Source: Holacanthus passer
Lineage: Eukaryota > Chordata > Actinopteri > Pomacanthidae
Reading direction: 5' to 3'
DNA: 64,000 bases
NCBI GenBank assembly: GCA_025331565.1
Contig: JAFREQ010000038.1
Location: 1,550,001 to 1,614,000 of the forward strand
Under the pieces are notes generated by a model that had not been told where the DNA came from, searched no databases, and was given only the letters and a program-made list of their open reading frames with translations. The translations under genes were made by a program, and so were the position numbers. Below are positions 16,272-27,615 of this stretch, piece after piece (the stretch's first letter is position 1; every line of letters begins with the position of its first letter).

Positions 16272-16997
16272 AGCGTTGTGTCACTTACGATCAAGTCCAT
16301 TGACGTAGCGAATAGATACTTCACAGTGCCCCCACACTGCACTGACGATGGGATACAGTCTCTTGCCTTTTAGCCCTCTAAAAGCTACTCCCAGATACTG
16401 TCCATCTACCATGAAGCTCAATGTTCCTTCATCCATGTCTAGTATTACTGTCAGAGAGTCTGGGAGCACAAATGACTCGTCTGGCTCCAGGAAACAGGGG
16501 TATGTGGGTGCCGACGTGGAAGCCGGCCTGTTCTTTCCATCATGGTAGAGTCTGTTCCGACCCAGGTCCCAGCCCCAGGACTCAGAGTCCGAGCCCACCA
16601 GGGCTGTGTAGCCCACTGAGTGTAAAGATGCTTCAGCAGTGGCCACACCTACGACAGCGTGCGTGCCTCTCTGTCTGGCTGGCCAGTGAATCCTCCAAAC
16701 GTGGAGGCCCCTGGTGTACCCCACCTTTCCACGGATACAGTCTGTGCTCTGTGCCACTGGATGTCGATGAAACGTCAGCTTGTCGTCCTCCTTAACAAAG
16801 ACATTGAGTGACCGGTCATCCGGGTTCCAGGCGTGGCGAAGCTGAGTCTCAGGGCTGGCCGATGGCATGTCCAGCAGTAAGTCCAGTCTGGGGGGCCGGC
16901 AGAAATCTGGGCCCCGCAGTTCGCGGCGCACTGGCCGATATGAGGGCTCCCCACGTACATCCACGGATTTGATACTGCCCGAGATCTTCTGGCCCAT
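3789..16997 (-). CDS. spsb4: SPRY domain-containing SOCS box protein 4 (two coding exons, complete CDS)
   Basis: The coding sequence joins 16997-16289 to 3916-3789 and gives 278 residues (human SPSB4 has 273). SPSB proteins are substrate receptors of Elongin B/C-Cullin5-Rbx2 ubiquitin ligases. Their SPRY domain binds short D/E-I/L-N-N-N motifs, as in inducible NO synthase and PAWR. Visible features: N-terminus MGQKISGSIK; SPRY/B30.2 domain about residues 35-233, with peptide-pocket residues in HRHPVA (77-82), Tyr130 and VWG (221-223); SOCS box 238-278, with BC box P241-L-x-x-x-C246 and Cul5 box LPLP (265-268). RHAWNPDDRS, GSDSESWGWD and the LKNYLQYQ end favour SPSB4 over SPSB1. The start has a strong Kozak context (G at -3, G at +4). 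A loop near residues 157-165 is four residues longer than in human. The slc25a36 neighbour supports orthology. The a/b teleost copy cannot be decided. Confidence 0.96.
4212..4325 (+). repeat. Fragment of a dispersed percomorph repeat
   Basis: The block around GCAACATGGCGGACCCTGTG, followed by GAGGACCTGCTCCCTATG, matches my memory of a repeat found many times in percomorph genomes. It mimics a 5' UTR with a start codon but has no open frame after it. The class is not assigned. The repeat at 62582-62960 may be the opposite part of the same family; this is inference. Confidence 0.45.
4918..5082. mobile_element. MITE-like element with 14 bp terminal inverted repeats
   Basis: A 165 bp element. 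The left end AAAAGCACAGGTGT (4918-4931) and the right end ACACCTGTGCTTTT (5069-5082) are exact reverse complements. The interior has no coding capacity, so this is a non-autonomous DNA transposon. A diverged partial copy is at 59250-59345, sharing the end motif and then GATGGCTGA-TTC. No clean target-site duplication was found. The superfamily cannot be decided from the ends alone; hAT is possible. Confidence 0.75.
6036..6070. repeat. (AC)n microsatellite
   Basis: About 17 uninterrupted AC units in the spsb4 intron. Confidence 0.97.
6193..6303. repeat. Hairpin-type inverted repeat, 27 bp arms
   Basis: Left arm 6193-6219 and right arm 6277-6303 are reverse complements at 26 of 27 positions, separated by 57 bases. 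The left arm starts inside a second, imperfect 18 bp palindrome (6180-6197, 16 of 18). No coding capacity. It is probably the remnant of a short foldback transposon; a structured RNA is less likely because the loop is long. Confidence 0.8.
7489..7504. repeat. Poly-C run of 16
   Basis: Sixteen consecutive C, then GCCCC. An unstable homopolymer; the exact length may be an assembly estimate. Confidence 0.95.
8621..8636. repeat. Poly-T run of 16
   Basis: Sixteen consecutive T within an AT-rich intron stretch. No retroelement body was recognised next to it. Confidence 0.95.
13060..13405. repeat. Probable interspersed repeat fragment
   Basis: The stretch from the TCTGCCACCTACATTACCCA region to GTGGAGTTCCTCTTTA resembles a repeat I recall from percomorph introns. 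It has no coding capacity and no terminal repeats that I could find. The boundaries are approximate. Confidence 0.35.
15039..15072. repeat. 34 bp near-perfect palindrome
   Basis: The sequence equals its reverse complement at 32 of 34 positions, with centre CAATTG and arm core ACATGTCTGTCA. The right half includes AGACATGTTT, a match to the p53-family half-site RRRCWWGYYY. The spacing to the weaker left half is not that of a standard full site. Function unknown. Confidence 0.85.
15783..15960. repeat. Probable degenerate DNA-transposon fragment
   Basis: GATATCCCCATCGAGG followed by CTCCCAATCTGAGTCCTTTA and CTGCCAATACCGAGTC resembles non-autonomous hAT-like fish repeats rich in 'GATCCGAT/ATACCGAGTC' motifs. 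Ends not resolved. Confidence 0.35.
16237..16270. repeat. (GT)17 tract just inside the spsb4 intron donor
   Basis: A pure 34 bp GT repeat. On the transcript strand it reads CA and begins 17 bases after the last base of the donor dinucleotide's position (16288). CA tracts close to a donor are known binding platforms for hnRNP L and can modulate splicing; any effect here is inference. Confidence 0.97.
16289..16997 (-). CDS. spsb4: spsb4 first coding exon (whole SPRY domain)
   Basis: 709 coding bases from ATG at 16997 to the first base of a split proline codon at 16289, then donor GTAAGT. It encodes residues 1-236, including the whole SPRY/B30.2 domain, in one exon. The exon is clearly richer in G+C and CpG than its surroundings. 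Frames on the opposite strand (for example 16421-16795) are shadows of this conserved exon. Confidence 0.97.
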
Positions 16998-17175
16998 GGC
17001 TGGGTGGGTCCAAGGGAGGAAGGGACCAAGGGGAGGGAAATGGATGGACCAAGGGTGGTAATGAGGGGGCAGTAGGTCCTGACGTTACCTCATGGGCGCA
17101 ATGGCAACACAGTGGGTCCTGGGTGGAAGGGTGCTGTTGGACACACACTGTTTTCAGCCAGGGGGAACCACACTC
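16998..17175 (-). other. spsb4 5' UTR part within the coding exon
   Basis: Upstream of the ATG, the minus strand has a pyrimidine/TG-rich acceptor ending TTTCAG at 17176. This places the exon start at 17175 and leaves 178 bases of leader. The leader is C-rich and contains one upstream ATG, in a two-codon upstream ORF. The acceptor is predicted, not proven. Confidence 0.6.
17085..17093 (-). promoter_or_regulatory. Two-codon upstream ORF (ATG AGG TAA) in the spsb4 leader
   Basis: Read on the minus strand: ATG at 17093-17091, AGG, then TAA at 17087-17085. It lies about 88 bases before the main start and is out of the way of it. Such minimal upstream ORFs can dampen translation. The GAG/GTAACG context also resembles a donor, so this part could be spliced out in some transcripts. 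Confidence 0.4.
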
Positions 17176-19734
17176 CTGAAACACACACACAAAGAACACA
17201 TTTGTATCTAATGTACAGTCTTAAATTGTTCAAACATCATCATTATCAGTAATTACTAAGCAGATAGGACTTAGTAATTGCTTTACTGCTTGCCTGCCAT
17301 ACGGTACCAATATAAAAGGTAAACTAAAAAGCTTCTAAATATTATACACTCAATTAAAAAAGAATTACACTGCAGCCCTACTTGGCTTATAAAAACTTGA
17401 TAAAAGATTTGTTGTTTCTTATGTATGTACATCAAACACAGAGACTAGCAGAAACAGATGCAGAAATATGGCATCAACAGTACTGGCTTCGAGCCAGAAC
17501 TGCAGAGAGGAGGGGAAATGACAAGGAAGGAGAAATGAAGGATGAACTTCTCTTCACTTCCAGCGTTCCTGTAGAAAACTATTTCCTGTTGGCAGTTGCC
17601 AGCCTGGAGTGTGGACAATCACACATTTGAGTTTCTCTGTGCGTGAATGCATCTGTTTTTTTTGTCACTCGATACCTTGACAGTTATCTGAAAACCAAGC
17701 ACTAAAGATATTGCAGCAGGCCAGACGTGTGAGCTGGCTCTCTACTGCACATTTACACTGACAGCCAAAAAAGCTGAGAAGATGAGACCTACCAACAGCA
17801 ACCACAGTAATAACTTAAATGTGGTCTCCTTCATAAACCTCACCAGCCCTGTGTTTTACTGCAGATATATTAACCACCCCCTGTCTAAGAAACACACATT
17901 CAACCATTTATACACCAACAGAAGTATTTAGTACTTAGTGCCTTTTAGGCTAAACAAACTATGAGTAACCCTCTGACAATAAAATACAAAACAGACGGAG
18001 GATTTACTGAAACTTGCTTCCTCTGAATATAGTCATGCAAGTGTGCACTCCCTCTTCTTAGCCAATCCCTTCTTCACCAAAAATGTGAGGCAACACATTT
18101 TTTTCTAAGTCCTTATAGGACAATGTAATGTGTACATGCGGAACATGCAGAAAAGAAAGCATGAAGTGAGTTTCAGGGAGATGAGTTTCCCTGTATGTTC
18201 AAATTAAGAGAAGCTGTTCCAAATGTGCTGTATTGACATTTCTCCTCCGTTTTTCCTCACACCCCTATAGTTTCTCAGGAAAGGACGCCACATGATTTTC
18301 CAGGGAAAGTACAGAGCAGTAACTGGTGTCCCACCAGGGGAGGCTTGAATCAGACCAACATGCGCACAAATGCTGTGTGTGTGTGTTTGTGTCTGTGAGG
18401 GATAGACAGAAACAGATGAAGGGATGCAAGATAAAATCTTTACATTTTCCACTTTGAAATTTTAAACAGGTTGCATTTCAAAGTAAAAGCCTTCTGACCA
18501 CAAAGAAGAGTAAGCAAACTTTTCACACATCATGGCTTTACTGTATATTTACAATGTCTGTTTAAATATCACAAAGTAAAGATGTTGTGAATTGTGGAAG
18601 TGACAGGAGACGTGAGATCCAAGAAAAAAAAACTGTAACCAGTGACAACATGCTAAATAGGCAACAGCTTTGACAACAACACAACACTGAGGACTCAACA
18701 TACACACTTTGCAGAACACCACAACCCATGAAAAGTGATCAGCTCTGCACTTCCATATCAATATATACCATCAGACGTGACGCATGAAGCCATTTTGTGA
18801 CAAATGAGAAGAATATTTATCCCACACCATAATGTAGTCACTGACAAAGAGTAATCACAGTGGCTATCGACCACTCAGCTGACATTTTGAATGTGTACGT
18901 GTAACATAGATGACAAATACAAGCCCTTACTTCTTACGCACAAATATCTAGGCTGGTAATTTTTCAAGAGTTAACCCATCAGAGGGGAAACACTGGGCCA
19001 AACAATTAGGAGACAAGCCCAGAGAGAAATAATTCATGGGAATCAGGAGAGGCAGAGAGGGAAAATGTGATGAGAAAAGAGGAAAATCTGTTATGTTTTA
19101 GATAGACTTCCAGATTGACAGTGACCAATTAATCTCAATACATACACAGATGTCTGGCAATTCAACCAAAGCAGCTAAGCCTGCATTGAGCACACAGACA
19201 AACACATACTTTTAAACTTGTAGTCAGAAAATCTGGTGTTGTGTTTTAGGCTAAGTGTTAGGCTAGTCATAATGGTGATAGCGGAGGAAAGTGCAAAGGG
19301 GCACACTGCCCATCTGTGTATCCCGAAGGGTTAAAATATTACAGCAGGACTTCAGTAGAAATAACTGGGCTCAACAAAGGAAAAGCAATGTGATTAATGC
19401 CAGCCTGTGTGCCCTGCACATCCTATAAAACAGTATCCAGTTCATATTAAAATGAAAAAAAAAAAAAATCTAGATTCTGCTGCATCCTGACTGCATCAGC
19501 AATTGGGGATTCCAGCCAGAGGGTGTTTTGGAGAGCAAGACAGAGAGGCAGAGAAGTGGTCCTGTCAGCCTCTCTATAAAAACCATTTGGGAATATTTGA
19601 TGCCATCCACATGGAGCTGCTGACATCAAAAAGGAACTTCCAGCTGCTGAATATGAAACTTCAAATCAACTTCGCCCCAGTGCTTGACCGGCAGTGCCGC
19701 CTGCCCCCTCCTGTGCAGAGAGCTGACACACACT

Positions 19735-19748
19735 CCCACACACACACT

Positions 19749-19792
<44 letters not shown>
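19735..19792. repeat. CA microsatellite, compound
   Basis: CA units with two CTCCCA interruptions, then about 22 uninterrupted units. Confidence 0.95.
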
Positions 19793-19795
<3 letters not shown>

Positions 19796-21665
19796 AAATG
19801 ATTGAGCCCATCATCTACAACACTGGCAAACAAAAACATGGTTGTCTGGGAAAAGGATGCTTTCTTTCCTGATATTGTGACATGCTGGTTAATAAATACA
19901 AGATGAATTTATGTTGAGCAAGTAAAGTCATTCAAGCACTTTCATCTGCTGTCACGAGTTCAGCAAACCCTGACAGTAATCAGGTTTTGTGAATCGATAC
20001 AGTAGCTAGCATCTCCACATATTCAATGTATGGCCTGTATCACCAAGTATATTAAACCTATCAATAACAAGTGTTAATAACAGAGTGTATTCATTTTTTT
20101 ATTGAAGCAGAGGTCCTTGGCTCAGGGGAAAGAAGCAATTTCCTGCAATAAATGGCTGTGGAAACCCTACGGTCATTTGATTATTTCATGAAGAACTCAG
20201 CACATTTGGCAAGTCTTACTGCTGTTGTGAAACACCAGTTAAAATGGTCTCACTATAAAAAACAAAAACGATACCCACATAACAAACAGCAGTTGCAAGT
20301 GGGAGAGTTCACATTAAATTATTGACTGCATGCTCACACTGGCAGCCACAACACAGCGACCAGTAGTTGTATATTTTAAATGGGAACTGAGAAGACAGCG
20401 AAGGACAGGGATCAGACGTCATGGTCATGATGTGGTTATAAGACCACACTACAGCTTGACACAATTAGTAGAGCCTGAAAATGACCAGTGAGAGAGTGTG
20501 AGGGTGCACTGGAGTAGCAGGCTTTCAAAAACTGAATACACACAGTTAACCATCAATATGAGCATCAGGAAATCGTTCATTATGATGTGGAGGAGGTTGG
20601 TTTAATGTTAAAAAGGTTAGTGAAAGGACTGACTGACTGAAGGTCAGAGTTGATGAGGAATGTCAGTGAAGGAGATGACAGTAAAGGAAGGAACATGAAT
20701 GACGGGAGAGAACTGATGACAGACGAGAAAAACAATGACAGGGGGTGAGATGTGACGTCTAACCTGACCAGTGCGTGAAGTAAACTTTTGGACCACCAAC
20801 CAAGGGGACTGGTAGATGAAAAAAAAAATTCATTGGCCATATTTTGTACCTGCCAAAATAAAAAAATTGCCTTTTTGTGTCACATACACATGAGTTTCAC
20901 TACATTATATTGAGATAACAAGGTATTATTTTGAATACAAACTTAAAGAAGAGGCCAGAGCAAAATCTGAAGCAAAATTATTTTAATACGGATCAGTTAA
21001 TCAATTCAACCATAAATGTAACTCCAGCAGTCTTGATGTCAAAATTCTACTCAAGCATTTGCTATTAAATGTACTTCAGGATAACGTAAGAAAATCTGGA
21101 GGTTGAAAGAGGTTTGAAAGGTTAGGGTGAAATTAATTTAAAAATGTGTTACTTTGGCTCTGATGTAACCGCCATGCTCAAGCGGAGCTGTGTGTGTCAA
21201 AGGGAGCAGATATTGCTGAAGTTGCAGTGCACGTCACAATCTTATGATCCTGATGATTTACTCGCCAAACAGAAGATCTACCGGCATTTGGCACTTGGCA
21301 TGTGATAGTTTCAGACCCTGAACCCATCCCTTCTTCAGATTAAAAAGGAGCCGAGTGTAGTGGAAAGGACTGTCCGGAACCAAATACAGCGAGTGCAAAC
21401 CAAGAACAATCTCTGCTTTATCTCCTTCACTTCTTTAAAAAGCAGATCTAAATATCAGCCCAGTGATTTGTTTCCGCTCTGGGTGTATAAGAGATGGGAT
21501 GCAAGGAGGAGCTGGGACTGTTTAAGATGCAACTTGACCAGAATCCATGGCACAAACTTGTTATCTTGAGAAAGGGAGGCAGTGACATGAAGAAGGCCGC
21601 TGGTAGCGTGACAACCATTGTTAGCATATCAAACATGCACAGTCAGTCTTGACGCGAGCAACCCC

Positions 21666-21714
21666 CACACCAAACACACACACACACAGACAAACACACA
21701 GACACACACACACA
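21666..21714. repeat. Imperfect CA-rich microsatellite
   Basis: CA units interrupted by GACA, AACA and similar. Confidence 0.9.
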
Positions 21715-24241
21715 GCTCTTGGGCACACAAATGCAGACTGGTAATGCAGGGACTTTGAAGTATCGCCCACTTAAATGCACGTACACCCTTATCAGCACAC
21801 CGGCATTGAAATACCATCTGGGGGCAATGACGACATGTGTATGAGCACGTATGTATGTACACAACCTCTCACTGGGGCAATGACAAACTGATAGGCTAGT
21901 TTAGTAGACATTACAGGGAGGGATAAATGGGAAGACGGTGTATGCAAACTGGACAATAAGTGTAATTTTTACACTGCATCTCACTGGATGTGTGTGATTT
22001 CCTTAGCCATTCATTGGCACAAAGAAAACACACCATAGGGGACAAGATGAGAGAAATGAAAAGTGGAAAGAAATGGATGGAAAAGTTCATCTGTGATCAA
22101 TAGGCTATGAGGATAATAAATACGGTTTTAGGGATTGTAAAGAAAACAGTAGTGGGAGAAGAGGACAGGTAAAGTAGCACAGAGTATAATCCACAGCATA
22201 AAATATTAATAGTGGTTGAATTCTGACACAAAGACATGCAATACAATGTTGATTTGTGCCCTCTCAGGATTCCACGTTGCCTCTTTTTTCCCTTCTCCGA
22301 GCAAGAAAACACGAGCTGACAACAGCAGTGTAAAGCAAAGCTAAACAAAAACTACAGTGTTAGTTGCAAAACACATCTCACAAATTCGTATTCTGGGCAT
22401 GTTACAAGACAGCTATGCCATTTTAGATTCACATTTATGTGTAAATGTTTTTCTGCAAGGTTGGGTTTTCAAATTCTCTTTGTTGAACTACAAATACTGG
22501 CTGCTTTTTTGTGTGTTTAAGCACAACTTTTAAAAGAAAAGATAAGGCAATGTGAGGAGATGCACAGTATTTATCATTTAGCCGTTGTCTACATTAATTG
22601 TTTTAGACTTAACCCACCTCCACACCAAAAGATTTTGGGCTGGTCTTTGGTCATCAGTCCAAAACTGTCATCCAACTGTGATACAGGTCCGCTGATGGCT
22701 CATTTACAGCCTTGGCAAACAAAGACTGAATGTGTCAAAAATCTGATAATGTCAGAAATTCAGGTCAAGGCTGTTTTTTTTTATTGTTTGTCTACTTTTT
22801 CAAAAGACCAGAGCAGTGCCGGTAGATGACATGAGTTGATAACATGTCTCTGATTGCATCATTCACAGAGACATGATTCACCATGCTTTTGAGATGTTGC
22901 TGGCCCCATCTCACAAACTGGGACATTGGAAGATTGTTTTTAAATCAGAGTCTGTAGGTGCCCCGAGAGTATCAGGACTGTGTGGCAGCATTACCATTGG
23001 AAGTGGATCAGAGATATTGTGAGGTCAAAAGCAGATAGAGATAAGCTACAGCTGGACACACTTATGTTTAGTTGAGAATGAGAAATGGCATAATACCTTA
23101 TTTCCTAAGCGAAACTATTTTAAGTACTAGATAGAAAATATTTTCATCATTAACATCAACCTTTAGGGGTTGGTTAGCCATTAGCCAACTAGTGTTGCAC
23201 GTATATATTTTGGGGCACGCACAAAACGAGCCACATGACAATGCTAATGGAAAAAGTGGCAATGTTAATAATTCTGAATGTGTTGGAACAACCAGCAAGA
23301 AGTCAAAATTTTGTTAATTTATTTCATCATAACATCACACAAGTCTTGTTCAAAACACAGGAGTAAATAACTTCACAAAAACAAATATTTGACTTCTCAA
23401 CACAATGAAACTGGTCTATAGTTTTTTTTGGCAACTGACCAATGAAAACTTGAGTCAAGTAAGACTCTTCTCATTGACAATTTTAACCAACTATTGAGGG
23501 CAGCCCGATCTGAAACAGTGCCAACTACAGACCTCTGACAGTGCTTATTAGAGTATTTATCAAACCACTCGGGTCAGACTTACATCTACTCAGCTCCGAC
23601 TCCCATGTAACGTCAAGTGTAATCATGAGTCAGGGCTGAACTGGCCTAGTGTAGCAGCACTGTAACACAATCCAGACAGTCTTCAATCATGTGTCACTCT
23701 CCCACATCTCAGCCACTCACGTGTGTGAAACGAGACACTGAAGGTTCAATGCTAGCAGCTAGAGTCATCCTGGGGAAGACAGGGAGGCAGGTTCGAACAG
23801 TGATCGAACACAGTTCTTCCTTTTTACATGCAGACTCAAACAACTGTTAAGATGTAACAAGCAGACTTCACCATGGCTGAATTAAATAAAATAAAAAAGC
23901 ATGATATTATAGGGACATCTGAAAATTAAAATATCACTACACTTAAAAAACCTAAACTTTTTAAACTCCGACACTAAATTTCATTTTGAGACACGCTACA
24001 GCTTTGATGTTTTATACCATTCATTCCAATATTTTCTGGGACATGCGGACACCCTGAGAATCCTGTAGCACACAGTCAAAAAGAAAAAATGACTTTTGGA
24101 AACTGTCAGCATGGGATAAGCTCAGCGACAGTCTTGCCAATAGAGAGACGGGAAACCCGAGAAAATGTCACAGACTGAAATGAGCACAAACAAGAGGTCA
24201 AGAGACACAAGTGGCCTGTGAGATGGAAAGAGACATCTTAC

Positions 24242-24510
24242 CATGAAAGCATTTCTCCGAACAGTCAGGCGGCTCTCACACAGCAATGTGAACACGCAGT
24301 CACAGCAGCCAAGTAGAAGACTGGGAATACTTGCTCCTCAGTCCAAATGAGGTCAGTGCACAGTCAACAGCCAGACGAGTGTAGCAGAGGCAGACAAAAA
24401 GAGAGTGTGTTTGTGTATGTCAGTAAGTCGGTGAGTTCCTGCTTGTGACGCGAGGATGAGGGGGAAAAACAGCTTGGCTCCAGTTCCCAGCTAAGACAGG
24501 AAAACAGCTG
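24242..24510 (-). other. Candidate non-coding leader exon of spsb4
   Basis: On the minus strand a long pyrimidine tract ending CCTCCCAG (24512-24511) is followed by 269 bases and a strong donor, CATG then GTAAGATG, at 24242/24241. It has the architecture of an exon or a TATA-less first exon. It has no protein similarity, so it would be 5' UTR. It could equally be a chance arrangement of splice-like signals. Confidence 0.3.
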
Positions 24511-27044
24511 CTGGGAGGGAGGAGGGAAGAGAGGAACGATAGAGAGGGAGGGAGAAGGGGAGGGCTTAGTGTGGAGTGTGCTCAAAGTCTTTCCCAAGCG
24601 GTACAAAACCATCCACTCTCACAGATGCTCTGACTGGGAACCTCCAGAAGATGGTGGAAAGAAATGTGGGCAAGAACACACAAACACACATGGTTCTCCC
24701 ACAGTTCTTTGGCAATTTTAAGCTCATTTCCACTTCGCTCTGCTCTACTGGGCCAGTCAGGGAAGAGTGTTGAGGAAAGCAGAAGCCTCTTGGACGTCTT
24801 TTTTTTTGTTGTACTCAAACATTATTTGTACATTATTGGTAGCACTGCCTGGAGTTGCGGAATGAATTCTTGTCCATTTCAATCTCTGGAGTTGTTTTGC
24901 AGCCCTTGGACTTTTCCCCAGCTCACTGTACAGATGTTTACTGTGACAACAAGCAGACTATATCTGACAGCTTGGACAGACTGGTTTCTACATTGACCAG
25001 GAGCTCAAGTTTCTACCATTTTCCTCCAGACACAGACCACTCCAGCTTTTTACTCTCTACATTGTTCAGTAATATGACTTATAACTAAACAATGAGCTTA
25101 CGCTGAATCACTTTTCCATCAATTTGTGCTGTCTAGTATGGATATGCATCTCTTCCAAACCATTTGCGTAGTCAACCTATGACTATCACACTGTAGGATA
25201 CTGAAAGCAGTTTGTGTACGTCAGACATTTGCTATTCACCTTAATGAGGACAATTATGTCTTTGCATTTTATGGAAATGTTAATAAAAAAGGTTGAGTAT
25301 TTATTTGTTTCGGTCTAATATTTGTCTATTTAAGAACAAACACATTTTAAACAAGACTAAAACACTCTCACCAAGCTGGTGATCCCATGAGGCTGTGATT
25401 CTCACCAAAAGACTAACTTGTTTGATGGATTAATCACAGACAAATACTGCCATTTCTGGACTTTTTCTGGCATTTTTGCCCATGCAGTGGTCTCACTGAA
25501 ATGAGGCGGGGTGGGTTTTTGCGTATAATGTCAAGGTTCGTCTAAACATGGCCTTACCACTACTAAAAGTGGCCTGAGGGTGGAACCAGAGCACAGGCCA
25601 TGTTATGTAAAATCAAACAGACTTATCCTTTGGTTCTCGCTTTGAATTGTGTTTTGTGCCTTTGAAAGTGTGTTTTGGTTAGATGTCAAGCCAATAAGTT
25701 AGGCCCAGCAGAAGAATTCCATGTGGCTTTTTGATATCAAGATGTGTGTGCGCGATAAGCTCAGTTATGACAGGGTACCCCACCCAAGCAGTCTCTCTCT
25801 TCCTCTCTCCTTGGATCTGACACCATCCCCCGCTCTCTACCTATGTATCTATGCTTCTCGCCCTCTCATCTTTCTCCCCTGGGAGACAAGAAAGCCCTCC
25901 TCTCACTTGTTACACCCCCCCTCCCAGCAAATGTACAACAGCATTCCTCTCTGCATGCTTGCACTTCTCACACGAAAGAGTTTTTTTTAATGCTGAATTC
26001 CGCAAACATTAACGCAATATGACTTGGCTCAAATTAACACAAGCAAGAAAGCCACATTGGAGCCTTCACTGTACAAAAAAAAAAGCACACTCACCACATT
26101 CATAACAGACTCGACAACACCAACCCACACTGAGGACTGCTGCTGTTTGCCGCAGGACTACCTTGTTTTGATGTGGTCTGGTATATTGATAGGAGTGCAG
26201 CAAGAAGCTGAATGACCTCAAGTAGGGATCAGAAACGGTCGGCCATAACTACACTCAATAGGCATCCATGTGCTGGTAAAACGCAGCAATAGGGTTATGA
26301 AGATAGGTCAAGTCAAAGAATGAATATATGGAAAGAAATAAAGAAAAGAAAGAGCACAGCATAAATTATGAGCTGCATTATGATTGCAAAACAAATCAAA
26401 ACCTTATCCTTTATCCCCTATAATGTAGTAGACAGATGACTTTACAATTTGCTGATCGAAGAGTCTAGTCCGCCAAGGTAGTGGGCTAGACAATAACAGA
26501 CCCATTTGTCCAGATGATATCCTGCTCCTTAGACAAAGACACACCCAGCTAGCTGCCTAGCTGAGGATGAGCAGCAGTTTGCCGTCTCTGTGTCTCTGTT
26601 TACCCAGGAGAAGAATCTGTTGGCAACCACGTGTTGGGAGTAGGAGCCAAAGCTAACCCTCTCTAACCCCTTTTCCACCAAGGCAGTTCAAGGGCCGGAT
26701 AAGAGCCGGTGCCTAATCTCCAACCAGTTCTTTGCATTTTGATGGAACTATCATGACTGACAAGGCCAACTAAAACTTTGTAAGAAGAAGAAGAAAACCA
26801 GAGCTTTGGTATGGATATGAAATCAATGCAGCAGCAGTCCATGGAGGACAAAAAGTGTCTCCCTGCACTGTGGTTCTCAACAGAGGTTTAGAATAAACTA
26901 GAGGGAATTTCAAGAGCAAAACCGCTATTGGAACAGCTACAGCGGGGTATGACAGATGTAGATGTAGAAGTACAATATAGAATATAAAGCAAGTCAGTGT
27001 AACATGTAACACACAAGAATTCGGATCCAATGCTGAAATAAGTC

Positions 27045-27615
27045 TTGCCTAAGTATAAGTCTTACCTAAATAAAAGTATGTTACTATTATCAGCAAAATG
27101 TACGTACAGTATGATGAGTAAAAGTACTCACTGTACTCAATAAAACACTTGTCAGTGTTTTAATATCATATATGATGTTTTTGGATTAATATTACTGCTG
27201 CATTAATATGTATCTTGTGTATGCATTTTACTGCGGGTAGATTTAAGTTTGAGCTAATTGCACTACTCTACGTCCTTTGGGTAGTTAAATCTACAGCAAT
27301 GCATCATATTGTATAAGATCATCATTCGTTTGTAGCGTCGCTGCCCTGTGAGAACCACATATCTCAAAAAAGCTTTTCTTGAGCTCAGAAAAACAGCTTT
27401 GCGACAATGCATTTTCCTGCTAGTCCAAGAGGGTTTTTAAATAGCTTATTTAACTTAATAGGTAAGAGAATTTTCTCAGCCCACAAAGGAACACTTAATC
27501 CTTCATTTTGTAACCAACAGTAAAAATCAACAAGTAGGGTGATATGTTGTTTTCCCTGGACAGGGAAGGCATGAAAAAAATGTAATCTGAAAAGTAACTA
27601 GTAACTAAAGCTACA
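27045..27615. repeat. Long interspersed repeat, percomorph type
   Basis: About 570 bp rich in AGTAAAAGTACT-type motifs near its start. It goes on through GCATCATATTGTATAAG, TGTGAGAACCACATATCTCA and GGACAGGGAAGGCATGAAAA to AATCTGAAAAGTAACTAGTA. I recognise this order from repeats very common in percomorph genomes. No open reading frame, so non-autonomous. Class not assigned. Confidence 0.55.

Larger units (their letters stand above)
3917..16288 (-). other. spsb4 intron between SPRY and SOCS-box exons (12.4 kb)
   Basis: Bounded by donor GTAAGT (16288-16283) and acceptor CACAG (to 3917). It interrupts a proline codon after its first base. No internal exon or other gene was recognised. It carries a MITE (4918-5082), interspersed repeat fragments (about 4212-4325, 13060-13405, 15783-15960), a hairpin-type inverted repeat (6193-6303), a 34 bp palindrome (15039-15072), CA/TG tracts and homopolymer runs. 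The rest looks like ordinary AT-rich intron. Confidence 0.9.

Noticed and set aside
16421..16795. 124-residue open frame opposite the spsb4 SPRY exon
   Set aside because: A shadow frame of a conserved, GC-rich coding exon; no family resemblance.
23788..23800. GGTTCGAAC resembling a tRNA/SINE B box
   Set aside because: No A box at the right distance and no cloverleaf or SINE body around it.
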